Assembly: GCA_016712345.1 (NCBI GenBank)
Contig: JADJRH010000011.1
Coordinates: 434,001-498,000 of the forward strand
From: Polyangiaceae bacterium
GTDB lineage: Bacteria; Myxococcota_A; Polyangia; Polyangiales; Polyangiaceae
Length of the DNA: 64,000 nt
Direction of reading: 5' to 3'
The notes beneath the pieces were generated by a model. It had not been told where the DNA came from. It worked only from the letters and a program-made list of their open reading frames with translations, and ran no database searches. The position numbers were made by a program, and so were the translations under genes. Below, one piece after another: positions 34,653 through 42,195 of the stretch (position 1 is its first letter; every line of letters starts with the position of its first letter).

Positions 34653-36443
34653 TCACTCCTGAGATTGCAAACTCTCGCCGTGACCGCGTTGCAGCCCAAT
34701 GACAGCGGACCGCAGTTTTCGCTCGATCTCGCGAGGAGCGAACGGATTTGCGCCGCTTCGGCAGAGCGATCGCACACCCGTGGGAAGGTCGATGTACATG
34801 CGCAGCAATCGGTAAAGCTGACCCTGATGGGATGACTCCACAACAAGGCCCGCCGCCACGCCTCGGAACAGATCGCGGTACACTTCTTCAGCGATTGGGA
34901 AGAGCAGTTTCGGGATGACAAGCTTCACCGAAAGACCGTCTTTTTGAGCCCAATCCAACGCTTCACGGCACGCGCCCGCCGTGCTTCCCCATCCGAGCAA
35001 AAGTACACTTGCCGACGGATCACCCAGCACTTCAAACAGATCCAAGCGCTTTTTCAGCGGCTCCAATTTCTTAAACCGCTTGTCGTTCATCCGCGCGTGT
35101 ACACCACCGCTCGCCGTGGGCGCGCCCTGCTCGTTGTGTTCAATGCCCGCGGCCAAGTAGTTTCCGCGCTCATCGCCCGGGTGCGCGATGGGACTCACCC
35201 CCGATTCTGTAATGCGAAACCTTGTGTACGCTTCAAGATCGGCGGGTGTTGGGCGAAGCCTGTCCACAATGGTGAACTTGCTTGTATCAATGGGATTCAC
35301 CGTTTCTTTGCGCTGCCCAATTTCTTGGTCGCTCAGCACAACCACCGGCGTTTGATACTGCTCCGCGATGTTGAACGCCTCCACAGTGATGGGGAATGTA
35401 TCGGCCACACTCGTGGGTGCGAGCACCGGCCTCACGCTGTCACCGTGCGTTGCAAAACAGGCCTGAAACAAGTCTGCCTGCTCACTTTTCGTGGGAAGAC
35501 CCGTGGCCGGACCGCCGCGCTGAACGTTCACGATCACCAGCGGAAGCTCGGCGATTGTTGCAAGACCAACTATTTCAGTCTTGAGCGACATGCCCGGACC
35601 GCTTGTGGCCGTCATTGACTTTTTGCCGGCAAATGAAGCTCCAACCGCAGCTCCAATCCCCGCGATCTCATCTTCAGCCTGGAGCACCGCGCCGCCGTAT
35701 TTCCAAATTTCGCGCGTGAGGTACTGCATAATTTCGGTGCTCGGCGTAATGGGATATCCGCCGTAAAACCTGCACCCTGCGAAGATTGCCGCCGCCGCGC
35801 ACATGTCATTGCCGTCGGTGAGCATCTTGGTTCCCGGGCCGTCTTTGGACGGTGCGATTTTCATCTCGCGCTTGAGCGGATTGGCGAGTGCGTACTCAAG
35901 CCCCGCGGCAAATGCGCGCTCCGCGGCTGCCACCACTTCCGGCCCTTTTTTGGCCAGTTTCTTTTGCATTCCTTTGAGAAGAGTGGTGCGCGCAACATCA
36001 AACCAGCCCGCGATCAGGCCCAACACCACCGTGTTTTTCGCCTTGTCAGACCCGGCGGCCTTTTTTGACAATTCGCCGATCGGCACTCGTGCAACGTCGG
36101 CCGGCGTCACTCCAACAAGAGGCAATTTGTCGGGTGCTACGCCGCTTTTCGCTTCGTAGATCACCACCGTTGTGCCCTCGATTTGCAGCTCGGCGCCAAA
36201 CTTTAAAAAGTCGTCCCAGCTCAGCACCACTGCCACGTCCAGCGGCCCGTTGGATGTTCCGATCGGTTGCGTGGACACGCGGACGCGACACGATGACTCG
36301 CCGCCGCGGATCTGCGAGCCGAAGCTCTTCGTCATGATCGCGTGGTAGCCCTCGGCCGCAGCCGCGCTGATTAAAGCCTCACCCGCGGAGACGATCCCGT
36401 CACCGCCGGATCCGGCCATTCCAAAGGTCAAGTCGCCACGCAT
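34653..36443 (-). CDS. korA: 2-oxoacid:ferredoxin oxidoreductase, fused gamma-alpha subunit
   Basis: 596 residues. The N-terminal about 190 residues are the gamma domain (GMAGSGGDGIVSAGEAL, GSQIRGGESSCRVRVS), fused to the alpha pyrimidine-binding domain (CRFYGGYPITPSTEIMQYL, EDEIAGIGAAVGASFAGKKSMTATSGPGMSLKTE, RGGPATGLPTKSEQADLFQAC). The C-terminus has LLLGWGSTAGACREAL and VESSHQGQLYRLLR. Gamma-alpha fusions of this type are standard for KorA in Actinobacteria and Myxococcota. First gene of a four-gene operon. Confidence 0.93.
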   Translation of the reverse strand: MRGDLTFGMAGSGGDGIVSAGEALISAAAAEGYHAIMTKSFGSQIRGGESSCRVRVSTQPIGTSNGPLDVAVVLSWDDFLKFGAELQIEGTTVVIYEAKSGVAPDKLPLVGVTPADVARVPIGELSKKAAGSDKAKNTVVLGLIAGWFDVARTTLLKGMQKKLAKKGPEVVAAAERAFAAGLEYALANPLKREMKIAPSKDGPGTKMLTDGNDMCAAAAIFAGCRFYGGYPITPSTEIMQYLTREIWKYGGAVLQAEDEIAGIGAAVGASFAGKKSMTATSGPGMSLKTEIVGLATIAELPLVIVNVQRGGPATGLPTKSEQADLFQACFATHGDSVRPVLAPTSVADTFPITVEAFNIAEQYQTPVVVLSDQEIGQRKETVNPIDTSKFTIVDRLRPTPADLEAYTRFRITESGVSPIAHPGDERGNYLAAGIEHNEQGAPTASGGVHARMNDKRFKKLEPLKKRLDLFEVLGDPSASVLLLGWGSTAGACREALDWAQKDGLSVKLVIPKLLFPIAEEVYRDLFRGVAAGLVVESSHQGQLYRLLRMYIDLPTGVRSLCRSGANPFAPREIERKLRSAVIGLQRGHGESLQSQE

Positions 36444-37096
36444 GCTTCCTCCAACGAGAACCCCTCGCCTGAAGTTCGCTGCGTTCTGCGACGCCCTTCA
36501 AAACACGAGAACGAGTTCTATCCGCGGCCCGTCGAGCAACGGGGGTGCCACGCGCAAAGCGGCCGATCAAAGCGCAAAAAAAAACATCCACGCGCATCTT
36601 GCGTCTCTTGGCCGCATGCCCTGCGCAGACATTTGGCTCACCTGCCCCCCGGCGCCGCGCACGCGCGGCGGGCCCCCCAAACGCTCGCTCGTGCCTCGTG
36701 CGCGTCTCCCGGGTCGCGGTTTTTCCCAATCGCCCGCGGCGGGGCCCCTACCCCCACCGCAGTGGCGAATGGGGCCCAAACCGGACCCGCTCGATCGCGC
36801 ACGAGGCACTCGCTCCGCAGCCCCCACACCGCAGTGGCGAATGGGGCCCAAACCGGACCCGCTCGATCGCGCACGAAGCACTCGTTCCGCAGCCCCCACA
36901 CCGCAGTGGCGAATGGGGCCCAAACCGGACCCGCTCGATCGCGCACGAAGCACTCGTTCCGCAGCCCCCCCACCGCAGTGGCGAATGGGATCGAAACCGG
37001 ACCCGCTCGATCGCGCACGAGGCACTCGCTCGTTCGTGGGGGGCCCCAGAGCCGCATTGCACTTCACGCGCGATCCGCGGGCCGCGTTGTATTAGC
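36444..37096. other. Non-coding region with tandem repeat between korA and scpA
   Basis: About 650 bp between divergent genes. Long frames are open here on both strands in several registers, a consequence of high GC and a repeat whose length is a multiple of three; none has a family match. The first 265 bp hold nothing recognised apart from an A9 run near 36575 and GC-rich inverted pieces. The rest is the 72-bp repeat array. Confidence 0.75.
36712..37030 (+). repeat. 72-bp tandem repeat, four copies, upstream of scpA
   Basis: The core AGTGGCGAATGGG starts at 36761, 36833, 36905 and 36977, so the period is exactly 72 bp. Each unit continues with CAAACCGGACCCGCTCGATC and GCGCACGA(G/A)GCACTCG. 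Copies differ by a few substitutions (for example GAGGCACTCGCT versus GAAGCACTCGTT); the fourth diverges at GGGATCGAAACC. A leader of similar composition (GGTCGCGG...CGGGGCCCC) precedes it. A related single copy lies at 43754-43860. Confidence 0.95.
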
Positions 37097-37105
37097 GTGC
37101 CGTCC

Positions 37106-38137
37106 GTGAGTGCTTCCCGGCGCGCGGCATCCGCTCGATCGCAGGCTGAAAAGCCGGCGGCGGCGACGTCCAAGCGCTCGGGTAAAACATCGGCCAAATC
37201 CGTCGCCGCCGCCCCCGCCGAGCCTCTTTTTCAACAGCCGGCCGCCGCATCCACACCTGCCGCCGCCGGCGCCGAAGAAACGTTTGATGGCCAATACCGC
37301 GTCAAACTGGAGTCGTTTGAAGGCCCGCTCGACCTGCTGCTCCACCTGATTCAGCAGCACGAACTCGACATTCTCAACATCCCGGTGAGCTTCATCACCG
37401 AAAAGTACCTTGAGTACCTCAAGCTCATGCAGGTTCTGTCGATTGAGATCGCCAGTGAATACCTGGTCATGGCGGCCACACTTGTTCATATCAAATCCAA
37501 AATGCTCCTGCCCGCGCCCCCACCCGGTCAGGATGATGGAATGCCGCAGGAAGAAGAGGAAGATCCGCGCGCGGAACTGGTGCGTCGCCTCTTGGAGTAT
37601 CAAAAGTACAAAGCCGCCGCGGCCGAGCTGTCAGAACGTGGAACCTTGGGGCGCGACATCTTCCCACGCGGGTTTGAAGAGGCGACAGCGCCCGGTCCGG
37701 CGCCGTTCGCGCACGTGGAGGTATTCAACCTCCTCGAAGCGTTTGAACACATTCTCAAAAAAGCCAAAATAAAGATCGATCACGAAGTGGTGTTTGACAG
37801 AATCAGCATCACCGATCGCATTGTAGAACTCACCGAAAGGCTTCAAAACAGGCGCGCCGTGCGGTTTGAGTGGTTGTTTCTCGGCGCGCGCACCGGCCCC
37901 GTCACCCGATTTGACTTGGTAATCACCTTTTTGGCCATGCTTGAAATGGCAAGGATGAAGCTTCTTCGCATCTACCAAACAGGCCCTCTCGCGCCGATCT
38001 ACCTGGGTTTGATCGAAGAAGTGACCGACCTGAACGACGAAGAGCGTGATCAGGCAGACCGCGAAGCCAACGAATTGCTCGAAAATCCCCGGCCGAAGCC
38101 GCGCCCGAGCCCGCTCCTGCGCAAGCCGCCGCGGTAG
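37106..38137 (+). CDS. scpA: Segregation and condensation protein A
   Basis: 343 residues from the GTG at 37106 (GTG 37097 is also possible). The frame is open far upstream through the 72-bp repeats, but no coding similarity is seen there. After an Ala/Pro/Ser linker the ScpA domain is clear: YRVKLESFEGPLDLLLHLIQ, HELDILNIPVSFITEKYLEYL, ASEYLVMAATLVHIKSKMLLP, then ALVRRLLEYQKYKAAA and the C-terminal winged helix (RAVRFEWLFLGARTGPVTRFDLVITFLAMLEMARM). ScpA is the kleisin of the SMC complex. The final residues (NPRPKPRPSPLLRKPPR) look out of frame; a -1 shift at the C4 run 38087-38090 extends the protein to 38295. Confidence 0.92.
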   Translation: MSASRRAASARSQAEKPAAATSKRSGKTSAKSVAAAPAEPLFQQPAAASTPAAAGAEETFDGQYRVKLESFEGPLDLLLHLIQQHELDILNIPVSFITEKYLEYLKLMQVLSIEIASEYLVMAATLVHIKSKMLLPAPPPGQDDGMPQEEEEDPRAELVRRLLEYQKYKAAAAELSERGTLGRDIFPRGFEEATAPGPAPFAHVEVFNLLEAFEHILKKAKIKIDHEVVFDRISITDRIVELTERLQNRRAVRFEWLFLGARTGPVTRFDLVITFLAMLEMARMKLLRIYQTGPLAPIYLGLIEEVTDLNDEERDQADREANELLENPRPKPRPSPLLRKPPR

Positions 38138-38295
38138 AATCGGAGCCGGCGGTGGCTCCACCTACCCAGTTGGATCTACCCTGGGAAGGTGTTTCACCCG
38201 GCAACGAAACATCGGTTTTGCCCGAAGAAACCGGCGAAGCAGAAAACCCGGTCAACGAAGAGCCGCCTTCAAGCGGGGAGAGCGGCGATGGATGA
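38091..38295 (+). pseudogene. C-terminal extension of ScpA in the -1 frame
   Basis: From the C4 run onward the -1 frame reads PAEAAPEPAPAQAAAVESEP, then PPTQLDLPWEGVSPGNE and ends in a stop at 38293-38295 that overlaps the scpB start (ATG 38288). This sequence has the acidic Pro/Ala composition of the flanking linkers, whereas the reference frame gives Arg/Pro-rich residues. One additional C would join it to ScpA and would give the usual overlapping scpA-scpB arrangement. Confidence 0.7.
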
Positions 38296-40003
38296 AGATA
38301 CGCCGCAATCGGACCCTGAATGGGCGCTCCGAGCCGCCGATTTTCGGCGAGCGGCGTACGCTCATTTCTTCCCCGAGGGTAGGCCTCTCGGGTCGCTCCT
38401 ACCCATTCCTGAAGAAGCGCTCGCACCGCCCGTTGAGCCTTCGGGACCACCTTCCAAACCGGAGCCGAAGCGTCGCCCGCGCCCCAAAAAGCCGGCGGGA
38501 GAAAAGGCGTCTACCCCTCCGCCCGCAGACCTGCCGTCGGAGGCGCCTCCCGCTGAACCACCGCTTTCCGACGGGTCGGCGGATGCCGTTGAACGTGCGG
38601 CGCCTGACACCGATCTACCCACTGCGCCGTCCACTGCGGCGGACGCCGTTGCAGCGGTTGAAACCAACCCTGAAAGCCCGTCCGCCGCGGCAATTGACTT
38701 ACCATCCGAGGCGGAAACACCCTCCACCGATCCGCCCGCGGCGCCTGAACCTTCGCCGGACCCAGCAACGAAGGAACCTGAAAAGCCAAAGCGGGGCAGG
38801 GGAGGCCGAAAAAAGAATACAGATAGTGCGCCACCTGCCCCAAGTGTACCTTCCGCTCCCGAAGGCTCGCCCGACGCGTTTCTACCGCGCGAATCGGCGA
38901 CCGATGGCAGCGTTGTTTTTGGTGAATCTCAGGCCGAAACACCTCCCGACGGCGATTCTGAAACGGCTGTTCTGATCGACGAAAATGCTCCTCTCCCCGC
39001 GGAAGGTGGAGCCGCGCGCCCCAAGGCCGAAAGGCGCCCAGCTATACCACCCCCGCCGCCTGTGCCCGAGGCGGTGCGCCTCCACCTGCGCGGCGTTCTA
39101 GAAGCCTTGATCTTTGCCTCCGCCGAGCCTCAAGACCCTCGCGAACTCGCTCGTCTCGCCAAAGCGGAGTTGAAACTTGTCAAAGAGCTGCTTGTGGAGC
39201 TGCGCGATTTCTACCATGACCGCGGGTTTCGACTGGACGAGGTCGCCGGCGGTTACGCGTTTCGAACAAGCCCCGCTTTTTCGCCTTTCGTTCGTGAATT
39301 GGTGGCCAAAAAACCGGTTCGCATGTCGCGCGCTCAACTCGAAACGCTCGCGATTGTCGCGTACAAACAACCCATCACCCGTCCTGAAATCGACGATGTG
39401 CGCGGGGTAGATTCCGGCCCGGTATTAAAGAGCCTCCTTGAACGTGGGCTCGTGCGCATCCTTGGTAAGAAAGAAGATGTGGGTAGACCCATGCTCTACG
39501 GTACAACCGGCGACTTTCTCGCATTTTTCGGCCTGAAAGCGCTCGCCGATCTACCCACGCTCCGTGAGTTTACAGAATTGACCGACGAGTCGCGCCGCAC
39601 CTACGAGCGTGAAATGGGTGAAGATCCCCCCGAGGCGGGTGAATCGTTCTCGATGGGCGGGTTGGCCGGTGAAGGCGACCTTGAAATGAAAGCCACCAAA
39701 CCCAAGCCCGAGGACTTTGAGGATCCCGATCCCGCGGCGCCGCCCGCTGAACCTTCGTCGGCCGGTGAGTCCACTGAGTCACCCTCCTCCTCTGAGAACG
39801 CAAAACCTGAAAGCGAAGGGGAAGACGACGACGAGGAAGACGAAGACGACGACGAGGAAGACGAAGACGACGACGAGGAAGACGAAGACGACGACGAGGA
39901 AGACGAAGACGACGAGGATGATGAAGACGAAGACGACGAGGATGATGAAGACGACGATGACGAAGACGAGGATGAGGAGGACGAAGACGGCGACGACGAG
40001 TAG
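38288..40003 (+). CDS. scpB: Segregation and condensation protein B with long extensions
   Basis: 571 residues from the ATG at 38288, while typical ScpB is about 190. Residues 1-about 255 are Pro/Ala/Glu/Ser-rich with basic KPKR clusters and no visible fold. The ScpB core lies at about 260-430: LRGVLEALIFASAEPQDPRELA, YAFRTSPAFSPFVRELV, SRAQLETLAIVAYKQPITRPEIDDVRGVDSG, LKSLLERGLVRILGKKEDVGRPMLYGTT, and FLAFFGLKALADLP. It ends in an about 60-residue Asp/Glu tail built from repeats. ScpB dimerises and binds ScpA in the SMC complex. The acidic tail could compete with DNA for basic SMC surfaces, as acidic tails do in other DNA-bound proteins. Confidence 0.92.
   Translation: MDEDTPQSDPEWALRAADFRRAAYAHFFPEGRPLGSLLPIPEEALAPPVEPSGPPSKPEPKRRPRPKKPAGEKASTPPPADLPSEAPPAEPPLSDGSADAVERAAPDTDLPTAPSTAADAVAAVETNPESPSAAAIDLPSEAETPSTDPPAAPEPSPDPATKEPEKPKRGRGGRKKNTDSAPPAPSVPSAPEGSPDAFLPRESATDGSVVFGESQAETPPDGDSETAVLIDENAPLPAEGGAARPKAERRPAIPPPPPVPEAVRLHLRGVLEALIFASAEPQDPRELARLAKAELKLVKELLVELRDFYHDRGFRLDEVAGGYAFRTSPAFSPFVRELVAKKPVRMSRAQLETLAIVAYKQPITRPEIDDVRGVDSGPVLKSLLERGLVRILGKKEDVGRPMLYGTTGDFLAFFGLKALADLPTLREFTELTDESRRTYEREMGEDPPEAGESFSMGGLAGEGDLEMKATKPKPEDFEDPDPAAPPAEPSSAGESTESPSSSENAKPESEGEDDDEEDEDDDEEDEDDDEEDEDDDEEDEDDEDDEDEDDEDDEDDDDEDEDEEDEDGDDE
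39821..40000 (+). repeat. Acidic coding repeat at the end of scpB
   Basis: Four near-perfect 21-bp units (GAAGACGACGACGAGGAAGAC) from 39821 to about 39904 encode the heptad EDDDEED, followed by two 24-bp-scale units with GAGGATGATGAAGACGAA and a degenerate GAC/GAG tail. The whole block is Asp and Glu except the last few residues. Confidence 0.92.
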
Positions 40004-40027
40004 AGTGGCCTGCGGATCGGTCCACTA
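40004..40027. terminator. Possible terminator between convergent scpB and the XRE gene
   Basis: AGTGG and CCACT flank a 14-bp interval in the 24-bp gap between the two stops, so a small stem-loop can form. There is no strong T-run. It is the only candidate for transcription end in this tight convergent gap. Confidence 0.35.
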
Positions 40028-40357
40028 CTACGATGCCGGATCCTCGTAATTTTCAGCCAATTGAGTGACTTTTTCGCGCAGTTCGTCGTGCGCCAAAATC
40101 TTACGGAACAACTTCCACACGGCGGGGTTTGACAGATCGTTCCAAATGGATGGGACACTGTGTACACCCGGCTTGGGACTTGTAACCGCGCCGTCGGCCG
40201 TCTGGGCATGCATCGCCTCCACGTGCTTTTTTGTAGGAAAGATCTCCTCACGCTCCCAAGCGAGCACCGTTTTCTGATCCACACCCAAGCGCTCTCCCAG
40301 TTGCCGCGCTGTGATGTCGAGTTTCCTGCGAAGCGCCTTGATTTCTTCACCTGTCAT
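40028..40357 (-). CDS. XRE-family helix-turn-helix regulator
   Basis: 109 residues from the ATG at 40357, with a GAGGG ribosome-binding site upstream. Helix-turn-helix at residues about 5-45: GEEIKALRRKLDITARQLGERLGVDQKTVLAWERE, with the Cro/C1-type Gln-Lys-Thr recognition helix. The C-terminal part has an amphipathic helix (PAVWKLFRKILAHDELREKVTQLAE). Its reading direction diverges from the lamin-tail lipoprotein 51 bp away, so it may regulate that promoter. The target is unknown. Confidence 0.85.
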   Translation of the reverse strand: MTGEEIKALRRKLDITARQLGERLGVDQKTVLAWEREEIFPTKKHVEAMHAQTADGAVTSPKPGVHSVPSIWNDLSNPAVWKLFRKILAHDELREKVTQLAENYEDPAS

Positions 40358-40408
40358 TTTTTTTGCCCTCGCACGCAACATCTATCGAGCCGCTTCCGAT
40401 ACACGGGC

Positions 40409-42028
40409 ATGCGCACAAATATCGTAGCGTGGGCGGCGTGGCTCGCCCAAGTTTCAACCCTTGTTTTGGGGATCGGCTGTCAGCCCTCTCTACCCGATCC
40501 AACAGATTGGGGCCCACCCACTGAAACAGCCGAGCCTTCGGTTCAGCTTGAACCGGAAGCTGACTTTTCTCTGGCGCCGCCGGTTGTCAGGTTCCGCTTC
40601 CACCCGGGTGATTCTGCTGAGATTGACCTGAAACGCCTCCTCTTTGTTGAAGGTCATGTGGGGGATGGGCATCTGCGTCAGGTGGTAAACAGTGACGTGT
40701 CGGAAACGCTGGCCGAAAGAGTTCTGCCCACGTTGGCATGGAAAGAACCTGACGGTACAGCCGTTCTCGCACCTACCCATGTGCTCACGCTTGGCGCAAC
40801 GTACGGAGTGTTGTCGGGTGAGCCCGCTCTACTCGCCGACCTCAGCGTGACAAACGTCGATCCGGTACCGCTGCTCATGCGAACCTGGCCGTCGGCGGAG
40901 ACATCCTCGTTTTCTAACTTCGCCATTGTGTGCGGCGAAAGCGGTCCATTCCAATCGCCGAGCGGTGCCCTCTTTTCGCCGGGAAATGTTCTATCCACCG
41001 TAGAGCAGGGGATTTGGGGAGGGTTGGGTTCCAATTGTCTGCGTCTCAATCCTATCCTCGGGGCTTCCGCTCCTTGGTTTGATAAACCCAACGTAAAACC
41101 AAGAAGTCCCTTGGTGCCGCCGCCCCTCCTCACGTTGCCGGGCGGTCAACCGCTGCGTGTGGATCCAACTCCCATTCAGTTGGGAAACACAGCTTCGCCG
41201 ACCGAGGTGAAACCGCTTTTGTGTGAGCCGCCAAGTGTACCTTTTGGTCCGGGATGTGTTTGGGTAGAAGATGATCGACTTGTTGTGGTTCCGCCTGAAG
41301 TGCCGCTCTTATGGGAGGTTCGCGGCGGATCTTCCCTCGGCGACAGCGTGCTCAAAACGGCGCCCGGCGAGCCGTGGAAAGTGACAGGTCTCACGCCCAA
41401 CTCGCTCGCCTCCTTTTCGGTTGTCGCTTTGGATGAATGGGGAGAACCCACTGCCTCCGGGTCCGGTGCGCCGAAAGGTGTACACAATCTAACCCTCCAA
41501 ACATTGCCTCCCATGCCCCACGTGATCCTGAATGAAGTGTTTGCCAATCCGCTGGGACCGGAGCCGGATCAAGAATGGGTGGAGCTGTATAATGACGGAG
41601 CGGTGCCCGCCGACCTGACAGGGTATATTCTGTCAGACCTGGGTGGGTCAACAACCTTGCCCGCCGTTGCGTTGGCACCCGGTGGGTACGCACTGGTTGT
41701 CAACTCCACTTTTTTGGAAGACGACGAAATTGACCCATCACCGGCGCCTGAAACGCTCTTGATTCATGTGGAGCATCTCGGCAAAGGAGGCCTTAAAAAC
41801 GATGGCGAACCCCTCAAGCTGGTGAACGCCGCGGGAGAAGTGGTTTCCAAGTTTCCTATGTTGCCAAAGCCCAAAGCCGGTCTCAGCGTATCGCGAATCT
41901 ACCCATCGGTGCCCGACGGCACTTCCAGCGGTTTTCAGATCACCGTTGCCACTCCGGGCAGCCCAAACGCAACCTCCGGGGCCGCCGACGTGCAGAAGAT
42001 GCGCGAGCCCCGGCACCTCGTGCGGTGA
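40409..42028 (+). CDS. Lamin-tail-domain lipoprotein
   Basis: 539 residues. The ATG at 40409 gives a signal peptide and lipobox (VLGIGCQ). Residues about 50-400 are beta-rich Ig-like strands (VVRFRFHPGDSAEIDLKRLLFVEGHV, SLSV-type repeats) with a few Cys. From residue about 425 a lamin-tail domain is evident: VILNEVFANPLGPEPDQEWVELYNDGAVPADLTGYILSD, LPAVALAPGGYALVV and SVSRIYPSVPDG. LTD domains sit in extracellular proteins of many bacteria, where they probably bind surface polymers. A surface or matrix role is inferred. Confidence 0.85.
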   Translation: MRTNIVAWAAWLAQVSTLVLGIGCQPSLPDPTDWGPPTETAEPSVQLEPEADFSLAPPVVRFRFHPGDSAEIDLKRLLFVEGHVGDGHLRQVVNSDVSETLAERVLPTLAWKEPDGTAVLAPTHVLTLGATYGVLSGEPALLADLSVTNVDPVPLLMRTWPSAETSSFSNFAIVCGESGPFQSPSGALFSPGNVLSTVEQGIWGGLGSNCLRLNPILGASAPWFDKPNVKPRSPLVPPPLLTLPGGQPLRVDPTPIQLGNTASPTEVKPLLCEPPSVPFGPGCVWVEDDRLVVVPPEVPLLWEVRGGSSLGDSVLKTAPGEPWKVTGLTPNSLASFSVVALDEWGEPTASGSGAPKGVHNLTLQTLPPMPHVILNEVFANPLGPEPDQEWVELYNDGAVPADLTGYILSDLGGSTTLPAVALAPGGYALVVNSTFLEDDEIDPSPAPETLLIHVEHLGKGGLKNDGEPLKLVNAAGEVVSKFPMLPKPKAGLSVSRIYPSVPDGTSSGFQITVATPGSPNATSGAADVQKMREPRHLVR

Positions 42029-42195
42029 CGGCCGCTTTTGCGGTGCTCCACGACCGAAAAAGGTGCGAAACGAGCGTGTGCACGCCGGTTGCTACGCGCC
42101 GCGCGTCGATTCGTGTGTCCGCGGTGCGGGCCTCGATCTCAAGGGTACACATCACGTACTGAACCTCCCAACACCCCGACACGCACGGTGCCCCC

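Noticed and set aside
36444..36712. Promoter or small RNA next to the A9 run near 36575
   Set aside because: No clear promoter pair or stem followed by T-run; only an A-run is seen.
36545..37096. Long open frames on both strands over the 72-bp repeat, one continuing into scpA
   Set aside because: The period is a multiple of three and the unit has no stop in several registers, so several frames are open at once. The encoded 24-residue repeat (RSGEWGPNRTRSIAHEAL...) is Arg-rich and resembles no ScpA N-terminus.
39821..40000. Short direct repeats as a possible CRISPR-like array
   Set aside because: There are no unique spacers; it is an in-frame Asp/Glu coding repeat inside scpB.
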